From Desulfobotulus alkaliphilus (GTDB taxonomy: Bacteria > Desulfobacterota > Desulfobacteria > Desulfobacterales > ASO4-4), in NCBI RefSeq assembly GCF_007830435.1, contig NZ_VLLC01000015.1, positions 25,490 to 89,489 on the forward strand: a stretch of 64,000 nucleotides of DNA, written 5' to 3'. The notes beneath the pieces were generated by a model. It was not told where the DNA came from, ran no database searches, and saw nothing but the letters and a program-made list of their open reading frames with translations. The position numbers and the translations under genes were made by a program. Shown here one piece after another: positions 16,654 through 26,444 of this stretch. The stretch's first letter is position 1; every line of letters begins with the position of its first letter.

Positions 16654-17426
16654 GGGGTGAAGCCCTTGGGTTTTCCCGGGAAAATGATTTTTTGCTCGGC
16701 CCTCTGGATGTGGAGGTTCCGCAGAAAGGGCTTTGCTGCATCATCGGACCCAATGGCGGGGGCAAATCCACCCTCCTGCAGATTCTTGCCGGCGTACTCA
16801 GGCCGGACAGGGGCAGGGTGCTGCTGGAAGGACGGCCCGTGGCACAGCTCCAGCGCAGGGAGGTGGCGGTCCGGGTGGGCTATCTTCCCCAGGCCGTACG
16901 CTCCCTCTATGCTTTCCGGACGGATGCTGTCGTGGCCATGGGCCGTTTTCCCGTGGATGGCGGGCATATCGGAAGGGCTTCGGCACGGGAGGCGGCACTG
17001 GCTGCCATGGAAAAAACCGGGATACTGCATCTGAAAGACCGTTTTATTTCCGATCTTTCCGGTGGAGAACGGCAAAGGGTGCTGCTGGCCTCTGTACTTT
17101 GCAGAAATCCCGACTATCTGCTGCTGGATGAACCGACCACAGGCCTTGATCCCCACCACGGGGCCGAATTCTTTTCCCTTCTGCAAAAAGAAACAAGGGC
17201 CAGTGCCGGGGCACTGGTGGTGAGCCATGACATCAATCTGGCCGCAGCCTTTGCGGATACTTTGATTTTTATGGATCAGGGACGGATTCTGGCCAGAGGC
17301 AAACCTGTTGATGTGATGAATTCCGAAGTGCTTGCCAGAGCCTATGGCAGATCCATGGCCGTATGGCCCCATCCCGATGGCAGAGGTGGCAGGGTGCTGT
17401 TACCGGAGAGGAAAAAATTCCTGTGA
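16641..17426 (+). CDS. btuD: Cobalamin ABC transporter ATPase
   Basis: FecCD-type ABC ATPase of 261 residues. Walker A is GPNGGGKST, the signature LSGGERQRV, Walker B LLLDEPTTGLD, and the switch His lies in VSHD. Start set at 16641 because GGAGGAG lies just upstream; a longer in-frame start at 16503 would lie far inside btuF. The stop overlaps the permease start in a GTGA, indicating translational coupling. Confidence 0.93.
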   Translation: MGELRGEALGFSRENDFLLGPLDVEVPQKGLCCIIGPNGGGKSTLLQILAGVLRPDRGRVLLEGRPVAQLQRREVAVRVGYLPQAVRSLYAFRTDAVVAMGRFPVDGGHIGRASAREAALAAMEKTGILHLKDRFISDLSGGERQRVLLASVLCRNPDYLLLDEPTTGLDPHHGAEFFSLLQKETRASAGALVVSHDINLAAAFADTLIFMDQGRILARGKPVDVMNSEVLARAYGRSMAVWPHPDGRGGRVLLPERKKFL

Positions 17427-18418
17427 TTGGTAGTGCAGAAAAAATTCACTGGCTGGTCTACGGCTTTCTGGCTGCCGGGGCACTGTGTATTCTTCCATTT
17501 TTCGGGGCGGAAGCAACACCACCCGCTGCTTTTTTTGAACTTTTTTCCGGGGAAAGAAGCCTTGCTGCAGAAATTCTTCTGCATCACCGTTTTCCAAGGG
17601 TGCTGCTGGCCTTTGTCTGCGGCATGGGGCTTGCCGCCTGCGGCAGTGCCCTGCAGGTGATGCTGGAAAATCCCCTGGCAGAGCCTTTTGTTCTGGGCAT
17701 TGCAGGCTGTGCCGCCGTAGGGGCTTCCATGGCCCTTTCCTTTCCTGTCTGGCTTGTGTACCTCGGCCCCTTTTCGTCTGTGCAGATCCTGGCCTTTGCA
17801 GGATCTCTCATGGCTGTGGGGCTTTCTTTGAAACTGGCTTCCCGTTTCGGCGGTGCTGCGGAAACGGTGATCCTTGCCGGTGTCACCGTGAATATTCTCT
17901 GCGGTGCCCTGATGATGCTGATCCGCTATTTTGTGGATCCATCAAGGCTTGTGGTCATGGACCGCTGGCTCATGGGCGGGCTGGATGTGGTGGGATGGGA
18001 CAGTCTCATGGCCATGTTTCCCTTTGTAATTGCAGGAAGTCTTTTGCTTTTTCCCTTGGGTCAGGCCTTGAATCTCATGGCCGTTGATCCGGTCCTTGCA
18101 AGGGCCCATGGGGTACCCGTACGCCGGGTGCGGCTTCGCATCTGCCTTGCAACGGGATGCCTTGTGGGGGCGGCTGTGGCTTTTTCCGGTCCCATCGGCT
18201 TTGTGGGCCTGATCATTCCCCAGGCGGTACGGAGAATTTCCGGCCCGGACATGCGGACGGGACTTTATTTTTCCGCTCTGGCAGGGGGGGCTTTTCTTGC
18301 CTTCTGCGACATGCTGGCAAGGACTCTTGTGGCACCTACGGAAATGCCCGTGGGTATTTTAACGGCTGTAATCGGTGGCCCCGTTTTTTTGAGGATGCTC
18401 TGGAAACGCTCCCTGTAA
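17423..18418 (+). CDS. btuC: Cobalamin ABC transporter permease
   Basis: FecCD-family inner-membrane permease, about 331 residues with roughly 9-10 membrane segments. Family motifs include RFPRVLLAFVCGMGLAACGSALQVMLENPLAEP, cited here by residues about 41-73, and GPIGFVGLIIPQAVR near the coupling helix. The start is a GTG at 17423 overlapping the btuD stop by four bases; an ATG at 17363 lies inside btuD and is less likely. Confidence 0.92.
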   Translation: MIGSAEKIHWLVYGFLAAGALCILPFFGAEATPPAAFFELFSGERSLAAEILLHHRFPRVLLAFVCGMGLAACGSALQVMLENPLAEPFVLGIAGCAAVGASMALSFPVWLVYLGPFSSVQILAFAGSLMAVGLSLKLASRFGGAAETVILAGVTVNILCGALMMLIRYFVDPSRLVVMDRWLMGGLDVVGWDSLMAMFPFVIAGSLLLFPLGQALNLMAVDPVLARAHGVPVRRVRLRICLATGCLVGAAVAFSGPIGFVGLIIPQAVRRISGPDMRTGLYFSALAGGAFLAFCDMLARTLVAPTEMPVGILTAVIGGPVFLRMLWKRSL

Positions 18419-18464
18419 GGGTGTGTTTTGACTTAAATGGATTGACATTGGAAAGGATAGGAAA

Positions 18465-19244
18465 ATGATGAGAAGACAGGCATGGATAAAAAGTCTGGTT
18501 CTGGTACTGCTGACGGGATTTCTTCCCCTTTATCTCTGGGCCCAGAATTTTGTTCCCGCAACCTTTGAAGATGTGGACCGGAAACATTTTGAAGATGGTT
18601 ACTGGAACGGCAGTGATGGCAGCGGGGAAATAAGGTCTGGCACCATCTCCTTTAAAAATAATTATAATCAGGAGTGGGGTTCCTGGAGCGGCTTTGCCCT
18701 TTCGACTAAAATCGATACTTGGACAAGAGGCTTGTCCAACCAGTACAGCGCCATAACCGGAGAAGGAATTGATGGTTCCAGCACCTATGCTGTGGGATTT
18801 TATTCTTCTTTTGATGGAGACTCTGAACTGGTTCTGGACTTTCCCCACACCCTCCCCGGTCTTTATGTGACTAACACCACCTATGCCTACTGGTCCATGA
18901 AAGAAGGGGATCAGTATGCTAAAAAATTTGAACAGGGAGACTGGTTCAAACTGACCATAGAAGGTCGCAATTCAGCAGGCGATATAGCAGGTCGGCAGGT
19001 GGTTTATCTGGCGGATTTCCGCTCAGGTGCGTCCAGCCCTTATATTCTGGATACATGGAAATGGGTGGATCTTGCCTCCATGGGACCAGTAAAACGCCTC
19101 TCCTTTTCCCTTGAATCCACGGATGTGGGTGAGTGGGGCATGAACACCCCCGCCTACTTTGCCATGGACAATGTGGGGGGACCCCGCATCAAGGAAGCGG
19201 AAGGTTCCAGCTCCAGCTGCTTTATCAATTCTCTGGGATTTTAA
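18465..19244 (+). CDS. DUF4465 secreted protein in the B12 operon
   Basis: 259-residue exported protein. A signal peptide (residues 1-26, ending LYLWAQ) is followed by a DUF4465 beta-rich domain with the hallmark EWGSWSGFALST, NQYSAITG and STYAVGFYSS segments. DUF4465 genes are often beside TonB-dependent and B12 uptake genes, and I recall a related domain in B12-binding surface proteins of Bacteroidetes, but I am not certain of that link. The C-terminal tail EGSSSSCFINSLGF has a lone Cys and may be a sorting or anchoring signal. A role in capturing cobalamin at the outer surface is inferred from the riboswitch-led operon. Confidence 0.8.
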   Translation: MMRRQAWIKSLVLVLLTGFLPLYLWAQNFVPATFEDVDRKHFEDGYWNGSDGSGEIRSGTISFKNNYNQEWGSWSGFALSTKIDTWTRGLSNQYSAITGEGIDGSSTYAVGFYSSFDGDSELVLDFPHTLPGLYVTNTTYAYWSMKEGDQYAKKFEQGDWFKLTIEGRNSAGDIAGRQVVYLADFRSGASSPYILDTWKWVDLASMGPVKRLSFSLESTDVGEWGMNTPAYFAMDNVGGPRIKEAEGSSSSCFINSLGF

Positions 19245-19245
19245 T

Positions 19246-21183
19246 ATGAGTCCGGCCCGTGCTGCTCTTTTCCTGTTATTTGGCCCCTTGTTTTTTTCCT
19301 TCTGGCCCGGTTCGGCCTCTGGTGAGCCGGTTCAGCTTGAAACCCTTGTGGTGACGGCAGGCCGGGAGGATAAGGGGACGGAACGGCTTGCCAGACCCGT
19401 TCAGGTGCTGGACAAAGAAGACCTCAGGCGCATGCCCGGTACCAGCCTCGTGGAGGTGCTGGCAAGGGAGGCGGGGCTTGTCCCCAGAGAAGGCGTGGGA
19501 AAGTCCGGAGGGCTGGACATCCGCGGCATGGGAGACACATCATCCAGCAATGTTCTGGTTTTGCTGGATGATGTTCCCATGAATGCAAGGGATCTTTCAG
19601 GTGTGGATTTTTCCACCATTGCCATGGAAGACATTGAGCGCATAGAGATCATTCGTGGCAGCGGTGCCGTGCACTGGGGCAGCGGGGCTGTGGGCGGTGT
19701 GATTCGTATCATCACCAAAAAACCCACGGCACTTTCTGCCACCCTCTTCTCGGAGACGGGAAGCTTCGGGTACAGAAAAAACCGCATCCAGACTTCCGGA
19801 AGCAGCAGGGATTTCAGTTTCCGTCTGTATGGCGGGCATCATGAAACCAGCGGTTACCGGGAGAACAGTGATTTTAATGTAAAGGATGCGGGACTGGATC
19901 TGCGTCTGGATCAACAAGGTCCGTTTTCCTTTGGCCTGTCCGGCCATGTTCATGGGGATACTTATGGTCTTCCCGGTCCTGTCACCGGGGGCAGGCCCCG
20001 TAAAAGTGCCTCCACCCCCCATGATGGCGGAGAAACCTTTGAAAAAAGATTCACGGCCAGGGCAGAAGGGGACTTTGATTCCTTCGGAACCCTGAAGCTG
20101 CAGCGCAGCCTGCGGTACAGGGATCAGAAGATGGATATGACGGGCAGGCTAAGCAGCGAAGGGCGAGACAATCTGCCCGTGGACATAGAGCTTACGGAAA
20201 AAATACTGCGCACGGACTATCACCTTCCCTTGGCCGGAAACAGCCTGCATCTGGGTTTTGATCATCTGGAAAGCCATTATATAAGAACAGATCCCGATGC
20301 CAATCTGGCCCGTCGCCACAATGGAAGAATCATTGAATATGGTGTTTTTGCAGCCAGTGATTTTGCCCTGAGGGATTCCCTGCGCCTCACGCTGGGAGGC
20401 CGCTACCATCATGTGGATGCGGATTACCGCTATGACAGAATGGATTCTCAGGGGTGGCGACAGCACAGCCTGAGGAGTGCCACATGGACAAAGCAGGCCT
20501 GGGATGCGGGACTTGTCTATGAAATCAACTCCGGAATCCATCTTTACACCTCCTATGCCAGCAGTTTCAGAAGTCCCAATGTGGATGAGCTGGCAAAGGC
20601 TTCAAAGGATTTGAAACCCCAGGAAACCCGACACATGGAACTTGGTTTACGGTCTTTTCAGCCAGGCCGCTTTCGGCTGGAGGCCGGGCTTTTTTCCATG
20701 GAGGCGGATGATGAAATCTATTATGACAGTCTTCTGCAGGAAAACCGCAATTACGAAGATACAACCCTGAGGCGGGGGCTTGAAACTTCCTTAAGCCTCT
20801 ACCCTTCACCTTTTTTGAGTTTTCGGCTGGACATGACCCTGATGCAGGCCCGCTTTGAAAAAAAGGACAAGGTCATTCCCCTTGTACCGGAGCGCCATGC
20901 TGGTCTGCAGATTTCATGGGAGCCTGTGGAAGTGCTGGGATTTTATCTGGCTGGCCGATGGTTTGACAGCCGCTATGACGGCAATGACTTTGATAACAGA
21001 GAAAAAAAGCTGGATGCCTTCCATGTCTGGGATATACGGGCCCGTCTGAACAGGGCACGCTTGGAAATTTTCATGGAAATCAACAATATGCTGGATGAAG
21101 ATTATGCGATGGCTGCCTATTCAGGGGCCTTTTATCCCATGCCGGGCAGGCAGTTTAAAGCGGGGGTGACCTTATGGTTTTAA
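19246..21183 (+). CDS. btuB: TonB-dependent outer-membrane cobalamin receptor (BtuB-like)
   Basis: 645-residue receptor that imports B12 across the outer membrane. Signal peptide (about residues 1-26), TonB box ETLVVTAGR, plug domain with [20 protein letters not shown] and [21 protein letters not shown], then a beta barrel that ends in the aromatic signature VTLWF. Start set at 19246, one base after the DUF4465 stop; an earlier in-frame ATG at 19159 lies within that gene. Ligand assigned from the riboswitch and btuFDC context. Confidence 0.92.
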   Translation: MSPARAALFLLFGPLFFSFWPGSASGEPVQLETLVVTAGREDKGTERLARPVQVLDKEDLRRMPGTSLVEVLAREAGLVPREGVGKSGGLDIRGMGDTSSSNVLVLLDDVPMNARDLSGVDFSTIAMEDIERIEIIRGSGAVHWGSGAVGGVIRIITKKPTALSATLFSETGSFGYRKNRIQTSGSSRDFSFRLYGGHHETSGYRENSDFNVKDAGLDLRLDQQGPFSFGLSGHVHGDTYGLPGPVTGGRPRKSASTPHDGGETFEKRFTARAEGDFDSFGTLKLQRSLRYRDQKMDMTGRLSSEGRDNLPVDIELTEKILRTDYHLPLAGNSLHLGFDHLESHYIRTDPDANLARRHNGRIIEYGVFAASDFALRDSLRLTLGGRYHHVDADYRYDRMDSQGWRQHSLRSATWTKQAWDAGLVYEINSGIHLYTSYASSFRSPNVDELAKASKDLKPQETRHMELGLRSFQPGRFRLEAGLFSMEADDEIYYDSLLQENRNYEDTTLRRGLETSLSLYPSPFLSFRLDMTLMQARFEKKDKVIPLVPERHAGLQISWEPVEVLGFYLAGRWFDSRYDGNDFDNREKKLDAFHVWDIRARLNRARLEIFMEINNMLDEDYAMAAYSGAFYPMPGRQFKAGVTLWF

Positions 21184-21203
21184 ACATAAACATAAAAGGA
21201 GTC

Positions 21204-22028
21204 ATGCATAAAAGGGGTCTGCCCCCTTTTATGTTTATGCTCTTACTGCTTCTGCCCCTTTTATGCCTGGCGGGTGAGGGGCCCCATGCTCCGGAGGCGG
21301 GGAGGGCAGGTTCCACGGCCATTCCCATGGACCATGAAGGAATTATAGGATGGGCTTCGGGCTGGCAGGAGTATTTGCCCGGAGAAGCTGTGGAAGATCC
21401 ATGGATGAAACCTGACAAAGCCCTTGGCAGAGCCAGCGGCATCACTTCGGATGTGGTTTCCCTTGGATGGGGCGGCAGCCTTACCCTGACCTTTGATTAT
21501 CCCATAGAAAATAAAAAGGGGTATAACCTGGCTGTTTTTTCAAATAGTTTCAGCGATACCTTTCTGGAACTGGCCTTTGTGGAAGTTTCCACGGACGGGC
21601 AAACCTTTGTTCGTTTCCCCAACGAATCCCTTACCCAAAATCCTGTCCATGCCTTTGGCCACGTAAATCCCACCCATATTGACGGCTTTGCCGGAAAATA
21701 CAGGGCTGGTTTTGGCACACCCTTTGATCTGGATCAGCTGAAGGAAGAAGATGCTGTGATTGGAGGAGAGGTGGATCTCAGCCGCATTGTTTATGTACGG
21801 CTTGTGGATGTGAAGGGGGATGGCAGCCTGAAGGACAGTTTTGGGAATCCTGTTTATGCCCCTTATCCCACAAAAATTTCCGCAGGCTTTGATCTCGATG
21901 GCGTGGCCGTATTGTCCGGAGTGGTTCTGGAATCTTCAGAGGAAGAAAAAAAAGCCCCCCTTGTTACGGGGGGCATAGGAAATGATGCGGGGTGTTTTAT
22001 GGGGCAGCTGACGATCCCGGATGAATAG
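21204..22028 (+). CDS. Exported cell-surface protein of the B12 operon
   Basis: 274-residue secreted protein with signal peptide ([20 protein letters not shown]...). The mature part [32 protein letters not shown] and [20 protein letters not shown] matches a family of surface proteins often found with btu genes in anaerobes; biochemical role unknown. AAAGGAG precedes ATG 21204. The tail [11 protein letters not shown] resembles the SSSSCFINSL tail of the DUF4465 protein. The last codons contain a minus-strand terminator. Confidence 0.75.
   Translation: MHKRGLPPFMFMLLLLLPLLCLAGEGPHAPEAGRAGSTAIPMDHEGIIGWASGWQEYLPGEAVEDPWMKPDKALGRASGITSDVVSLGWGGSLTLTFDYPIENKKGYNLAVFSNSFSDTFLELAFVEVSTDGQTFVRFPNESLTQNPVHAFGHVNPTHIDGFAGKYRAGFGTPFDLDQLKEEDAVIGGEVDLSRIVYVRLVDVKGDGSLKDSFGNPVYAPYPTKISAGFDLDGVAVLSGVVLESSEEEKKAPLVTGGIGNDAGCFMGQLTIPDE
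21946..21974 (-). terminator. Minus-strand terminator inside the surface-protein coding end
   Basis: Read on the minus strand, GCCCCCC and GGGGGGC pair around GTAACAA and are followed by eight T residues, a strong Rho-independent terminator for the convergent operon ending at 22057. It is encoded within codons of the plus-strand gene. Confidence 0.85.
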
Positions 22029-22056
22029 GGTTTTCGTGAATCCGGACTGAAAGCAC

Positions 22057-22506
22057 TTAAAAAAATAGCTGAATGGCCCCTTTTCTGTAATCAAAAACCG
22101 CTTCCAGCTTTTTTCTTATAAAGGGATGAACAGCCCTGCTGAAGGGGTCCATGGGCAGGGCATAATGGATGCGGTCTTCCATGAGAATACCCCCATCACA
22201 GGGGCTGAAGCGGTGCAGGTGATGCCAGAAACGGTAAGGTCCGAAGCGCTGCTCATCCACAAAATATTCACCCTCCTTCACATGGGTGATTTCCGTGATC
22301 CAGGTCATGGGAATGCCTGCGATGGCTTTGATACGGTATGCGAGAATCTGTCCCTGAAACATGGGGTGTCCATGGCCGGAGCGGATGTCAAAATGCATCC
22401 ACTCCGGTGTGATTTTTTCAAGGTTGCAGGGGTCGGCAAAGAAGGTCCAGATTTCTTGCATATTGCCCTTAAGAATCTGCTGCCTTTCAAGCCGCTGCAG
22501 TTTCAT
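22057..22506 (-). CDS. SRPBCC-fold protein
   Basis: 149-residue START/SRPBCC (Bet v1-like) ligand-binding protein, close to cyclase/dehydrase-type members. The pattern begins with a strand-turn (LERQQILKGNMQEIWTFFAD), then PEWMHFDI and a C-terminal amphipathic helix (residues about 125-145). Function unknown; similar proteins are linked or fused to YfcH-type epimerases. Its start overlaps the end of the hydrolase gene by 20 bases, indicating one transcript. Confidence 0.82.
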   Translation of the reverse strand: MKLQRLERQQILKGNMQEIWTFFADPCNLEKITPEWMHFDIRSGHGHPMFQGQILAYRIKAIAGIPMTWITEITHVKEGEYFVDEQRFGPYRFWHHLHRFSPCDGGILMEDRIHYALPMDPFSRAVHPFIRKKLEAVFDYRKGAIQLFF

Positions 22507-23401
22507 GGATTCCCGGTCCTTTTCGCTTTATGAAGTCAAGGATGTGTTCCGCACAGATCGCAGGCTGTTCCATGGGAACAAAATGTCCGCTTTTATCCAC
22601 CACCACCAGTTCGCAGTCCTTTACCGTGCGGCTGAATCTGTCTGCGGCATCCTGAACAAAGGTGTCGGATTTTTTTCCCCGTATGGCAAGGACCGGGCAT
22701 TGAACTTTTTTTGCATAGGACCAGATATCGGCAGGCACGGACTCAAAGATCTGGGCTTCCAGTTCCGGGTCACATTTTAAAATGGCCGTTTCCTCATCCA
22801 CTTCCAGCAGGCCGCATTCAAGGTAGGCATCTACAAAGGAAGGATCCCAGGTTTTGAAAATACCCCGGCCTGCGGTGAAGCGGGACAGGGCTTCCTGCTT
22901 GCCCCGGAAAACAAATTTTCTCCGCCTTGCGCCTTTGGCCAGTGGGAACTGTCCGATGAGTCCGGTCATGCGTAAAAAACCCATGAACATGAGATAACGC
23001 CGCGGCAGAATTACCGGATCCATGAGGATAATACATGAGAAAAGTTCCGGATGTCTGGCTGCGGTGATGAGGGTGGTAACGGCCCCTAAGGAATGACCGA
23101 TACCGATGACGGGGGGCTGCATCAGACTGGAGACCATGAATTCCAGATCATCGGCAAAAATCTTCCAGTGGCGTATGGGCATCTCAACGGGGGAAAGGGA
23201 GCTGCCATGGCCACGGACATCGCTGCCGATGACATGCAGTTTTTCAGACATAAGACGGATCAGGGGGTCATAGGTGCCGGCGCAGAAGCCATTGGCATGG
23301 AGCAGATGGGCCATGGGGCCTTCACCGCCCCAGTCGATATAGTGAAGGGGGCCTTTTTCCGGATGGTGGATGTAGCCCTCACCGGGTTCTGGCAGCGTCA
23401 T
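22487..23401 (-). CDS. Alpha/beta hydrolase
   Basis: 304-residue alpha/beta-fold hydrolase. Nucleophile elbow GIGHSLGA, oxyanion region HLLHANGFCAGTY, catalytic His in SGHFVPMEQP; a cap region lies between. Start at 23401 (MTLPEPG) has AAGGAG seven bases upstream, better than the in-frame ATG at 23434. Substrate unknown; haloalkane dehalogenase or epoxide hydrolase-like annotations would be guesses, since Ser is the nucleophile. Confidence 0.88.
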   Translation of the reverse strand: MTLPEPGEGYIHHPEKGPLHYIDWGGEGPMAHLLHANGFCAGTYDPLIRLMSEKLHVIGSDVRGHGSSLSPVEMPIRHWKIFADDLEFMVSSLMQPPVIGIGHSLGAVTTLITAARHPELFSCIILMDPVILPRRYLMFMGFLRMTGLIGQFPLAKGARRRKFVFRGKQEALSRFTAGRGIFKTWDPSFVDAYLECGLLEVDEETAILKCDPELEAQIFESVPADIWSYAKKVQCPVLAIRGKKSDTFVQDAADRFSRTVKDCELVVVDKSGHFVPMEQPAICAEHILDFIKRKGPGIHETAAA

Positions 23402-23501
23402 GGATAATACTCCTTGTTTTTCAGATATAGGCATGGTGAACGGTTTATGATCAGAATCAGTTCAGCAAGAATAAGGATCTATCCACCTGCGGTCAAGGGT
23501 C

Positions 23502-24914
23502 TCATTTTTCCCGTCCCCGCATCCATGAAGGAATCATGGAGAAAAAGGCAATGGCGGCCCCTGCCCCCATGGCCATGCGAAAGGCATCAAGGAAGATTGT
23601 CATATTTTCCTCTGACAGTGCAGAAAGGGAGGCCCCGCCGCTTCGGCTGTCAAAAACAAAATGGAATATGGCACCGGCAAGGGCTACACCCAGCACCATG
23701 CCAAGGTTTCTGGCCGAGGCAAGAACCGCTCCGCCGGAACCCCTGTGGGCCGGGGGAACTCCGCCCATGACGGCGGCGGAGTTGGGTGAGACGAAAATAG
23801 ATGTACCGATACCCACCAGAGCCAGACGCCATGCAATATCCCATACGCCATGGGAGGCATTGAGACCGGAGAGAAGTGTCAGGCCACAGGCCATGATAAA
23901 AAGTCCTGCCGTACAAAGCAGGCGGGAACCCATGCGGTCCGAAAGAATGCCCGCAAGGGGAGAAAATACCAGCAGAAAGGCAAAGGGAATCATCAGCATT
24001 TTCCCCGTCAGGGCACTGGAGTAGCCTGCAAACAGCATGAGATAAAAGGGCATGAGAAAGACCATGAAAAAAAGACTGCAGAAGAGCAGCAGGCCACAGA
24101 GGGCAGGCAGGGCAAAAAGCCGGTTCTGAAAAAGGGAGATATGCAGCAGGGGATCTTTTTTGTTTTTTTCCGTTAAAATGAAAAGAGCCATGCAGAGGAG
24201 ACTGGATACCAGTACTGTGATAAAGGAAAAGGAGCTGAATCCCCAGTCATAGCCGTGGGTGAGGGCCATGAGCAGGAGGCCGAGACTTAAGGCGGCCAGC
24301 AGGGTGCCCTGCCAGTCAAAGGAGCTGATACGGCTTTTATGGCCGGATTCACGGAGTATCATCAAGACAAGCACCGCTGCCATAAGGCCGATGGGGATAT
24401 TCACATAAAAAATGAGCCGCCAGGACCCAAGGGAAAGAAGAAAACCGCCAATGGCAGGGCCGGCGGTGAGACCGCAGGCAACAACGGCACCATTGAGTCC
24501 CAGCACCCTGCCCCGCTGGGAGTCGGGAAAGGCATCCACCAGAAGGGCAGGGGTGCAGGCCATGATCATGGCAGAACCCAGTCCCTGCAGCAGACGGGCA
24601 GCTATGAGCATATGAACGGTGGGGGCCATGGCGCAGAGCATGGAAGCAAGGGTGAAGACAAGAAGGCCTGTGGCATAGATACGTTTACGGCCCAGTATAT
24701 CTCCCAGCCTGCCAAAGGTCAGTAGAAAACAGGTGATGGTAAGCAGATAGATCATGACCACCCATTCGGTCATGGCAAGGCTGGTGCTGAAATTTTTGAG
24801 AATGGCAGGGAGGGCGACATTCACGATACTGCTGTCCAGGGTGGACATGAAAACGCCGATGGCCACAAGGAAAAAGACCTGCCATGGCCGGTTGCTCTCT
24901 GATGCTGTCTGCAT
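23502..24914 (-). CDS. DHA2-family MFS multidrug efflux transporter
   Basis: EmrB/QacA-type drug:proton antiporter with about 14 membrane segments. LDSSIVNVALPAI is the DHA2 motif in the first helix, GRLGDILGRKRIYATG the loop 2-3 motif A. I place the start at 24914 (MQTASESNRPW, AGGA upstream), giving 470 residues; an in-frame start at 25043 would add 43 residues of weak character. Repeat A3 lies about 175 bases upstream in the divergent promoter region. Confidence 0.87.
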   Translation of the reverse strand: MQTASESNRPWQVFFLVAIGVFMSTLDSSIVNVALPAILKNFSTSLAMTEWVVMIYLLTITCFLLTFGRLGDILGRKRIYATGLLVFTLASMLCAMAPTVHMLIAARLLQGLGSAMIMACTPALLVDAFPDSQRGRVLGLNGAVVACGLTAGPAIGGFLLSLGSWRLIFYVNIPIGLMAAVLVLMILRESGHKSRISSFDWQGTLLAALSLGLLLMALTHGYDWGFSSFSFITVLVSSLLCMALFILTEKNKKDPLLHISLFQNRLFALPALCGLLLFCSLFFMVFLMPFYLMLFAGYSSALTGKMLMIPFAFLLVFSPLAGILSDRMGSRLLCTAGLFIMACGLTLLSGLNASHGVWDIAWRLALVGIGTSIFVSPNSAAVMGGVPPAHRGSGGAVLASARNLGMVLGVALAGAIFHFVFDSRSGGASLSALSEENMTIFLDAFRMAMGAGAAIAFFSMIPSWMRGREK

Positions 24915-25088
24915 TCCGCTAAGTCCTGTTTTCGGGTTAGGGGCACAAAATGGTGTGACGGGCCTGGGAACAGCCATGAAAAAGTGGCATAGTCCCAAGA
25001 TTCCTTTTTTGTCAAATACAGATTTGACCTGGTGGCTTTTCATAGATGGTAATGGGGAAAAAAACAGTGTTTTTTAAGTGCTTAAAAC

Positions 25089-25349
25089 GTAACTGTTTAG
25101 CACAGCTTTCCAAGTACCATACCTGCAAGGCAGATGCACAGGCCCCAGGCTATTTGCCCGTGACGCAATCCGGCACTCAAGCTTTCAAAAGCCCATTGTT
25201 TTCATTGCAGGCTTTAGATTTATGGCTTGAGTGCCGGAATCCGAAACGATTGCAATGTCCCTTGCAAATAGCCACGGAGCCTTGCAACAGTACGAAGCTG
25301 CGGCAATTACAGCATTGGCAGTTCGGAATAAACTGTGCTGAATAATTAC
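25089..25349 (-). mobile_element. Family A nested palindromic repeat, copy A3 (core + module M2)
   Basis: Reverse-orientation 261-bp copy. Ends GTAACTGTTTAGCACAG and CTGTGCTGAATAATTAC; perfect 8-bp target duplication CTTAAAAC (25081-25088 and 25350-25357). It carries only module M2 (about 25169-25238): TCCGGCACTCAAGC and GCTTGAGTGCCGGA arms around a 42-base loop unlike those in A5 and A7. Confidence 0.92.
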
Positions 25350-25609
25350 CTTAAAACAAATGAAAGCAGTGGTTTATGGTTTAAGGTTTTTTGAAAGCCT
25401 TAAAAAAAGTCTGGTTTTCATGCGGCCTTTATCGTAGATGAATGGAATTATGTCACGGGGAAAAATAAATTATTCTGAACAGGCTCTGAAGGATCTTATC
25501 AGATATCAAATATTTCATAGGAAGTGCCGCAATGGGCCAAGGGCTGGTTTTTCGCTGATGGGCAATCTGGAGTATAAAGATGCCTGAACAGGAGTGAGGA
25601 GGATTTGCA

Positions 25610-26440
25610 ATGGTGAAGTGGGGATTTGCAGGTGTTGGCATACTGCTTGTTTTCATATGGAGTATCATTCTTGGCTTGCAGCTCATGGGTACCGACAACG
25701 GAACCGGAGCGATTCTTGAGACAGATGTGAGCAAAAATTCCGGCCGTTATCTTATTTCCGTTCCAGAATCGAGAACTCAGTCCTTCGGAGATTCTCCGCC
25801 GGGATCCGAAACTTCCATGATCCCTGTCCATGGAGGGGAAAAAAATGGGGACGACCGGATGGCCCGGAAAGAACATAAGGGCAGTGATTTTTTTTCTGCG
25901 GAAGTCTCAGATCTGAAAGATCATGGAGTGGATGATGCGGACTCTTCTGAAGAAGTTTCTGCGGCCTTTGAAGAAATCATTGTTTGGGATGAAGCCCCTG
26001 CCGGGGAAAAGATGTCTGACATGGACAGGATGGAAGCGGTCTCTGATCTTTCAGCTGAGGTGAAGGAAATCCGTAAAAAAGATGTGGAAGTGAAAAAAAG
26101 ACCCCTTTTGAAAGAAATCCGCTTTGATGCGTCCGCCGGTCGCCTTGTGATTATCGCAGGAGCTGCCATCCATGATGTGGAAAGCTTTAGCCTTGAAAAT
26201 CCCAGACGGATTGTTCTGGATTTGAAAGGTCTGGAGTCGCCCTACAGATCAGAGCAGCGGATAGATATTGACAGTCTTCACATAACCCGTGTGCGTCACT
26301 TTGCCCACCAAGACAGGCTTCGCATTGTTCTGGATATGCAAAAGGGATGGAAGGGTTCCTACCAGACGGAACCCATGGATGCGGGCCTTGGGGTGCTTCT
26401 TGTGGCCATGGACGGTATCCCTGAAATGCGGGCGCAGTAA
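25610..26440 (+). CDS. Membrane-anchored AMIN-domain protein
   Basis: 276-residue protein: N-terminal membrane anchor (residues 5-26), a long acidic, low-complexity linker (about 30-165), and a C-terminal AMIN-like domain (LKEIRFDASAGRLVIIAGAA, IVLDLKGLESPYRSEQRIDI by position 170-270). AMIN domains target cell-wall amidases and secretins to the periplasmic envelope. Here there is no enzyme domain, so it may be a periplasmic adaptor. GAGGAGG precedes the ATG. Confidence 0.8.
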   Translation: MVKWGFAGVGILLVFIWSIILGLQLMGTDNGTGAILETDVSKNSGRYLISVPESRTQSFGDSPPGSETSMIPVHGGEKNGDDRMARKEHKGSDFFSAEVSDLKDHGVDDADSSEEVSAAFEEIIVWDEAPAGEKMSDMDRMEAVSDLSAEVKEIRKKDVEVKKRPLLKEIRFDASAGRLVIIAGAAIHDVESFSLENPRRIVLDLKGLESPYRSEQRIDIDSLHITRVRHFAHQDRLRIVLDMQKGWKGSYQTEPMDAGLGVLLVAMDGIPEMRAQ

Positions 26441-26444
26441 ATGA

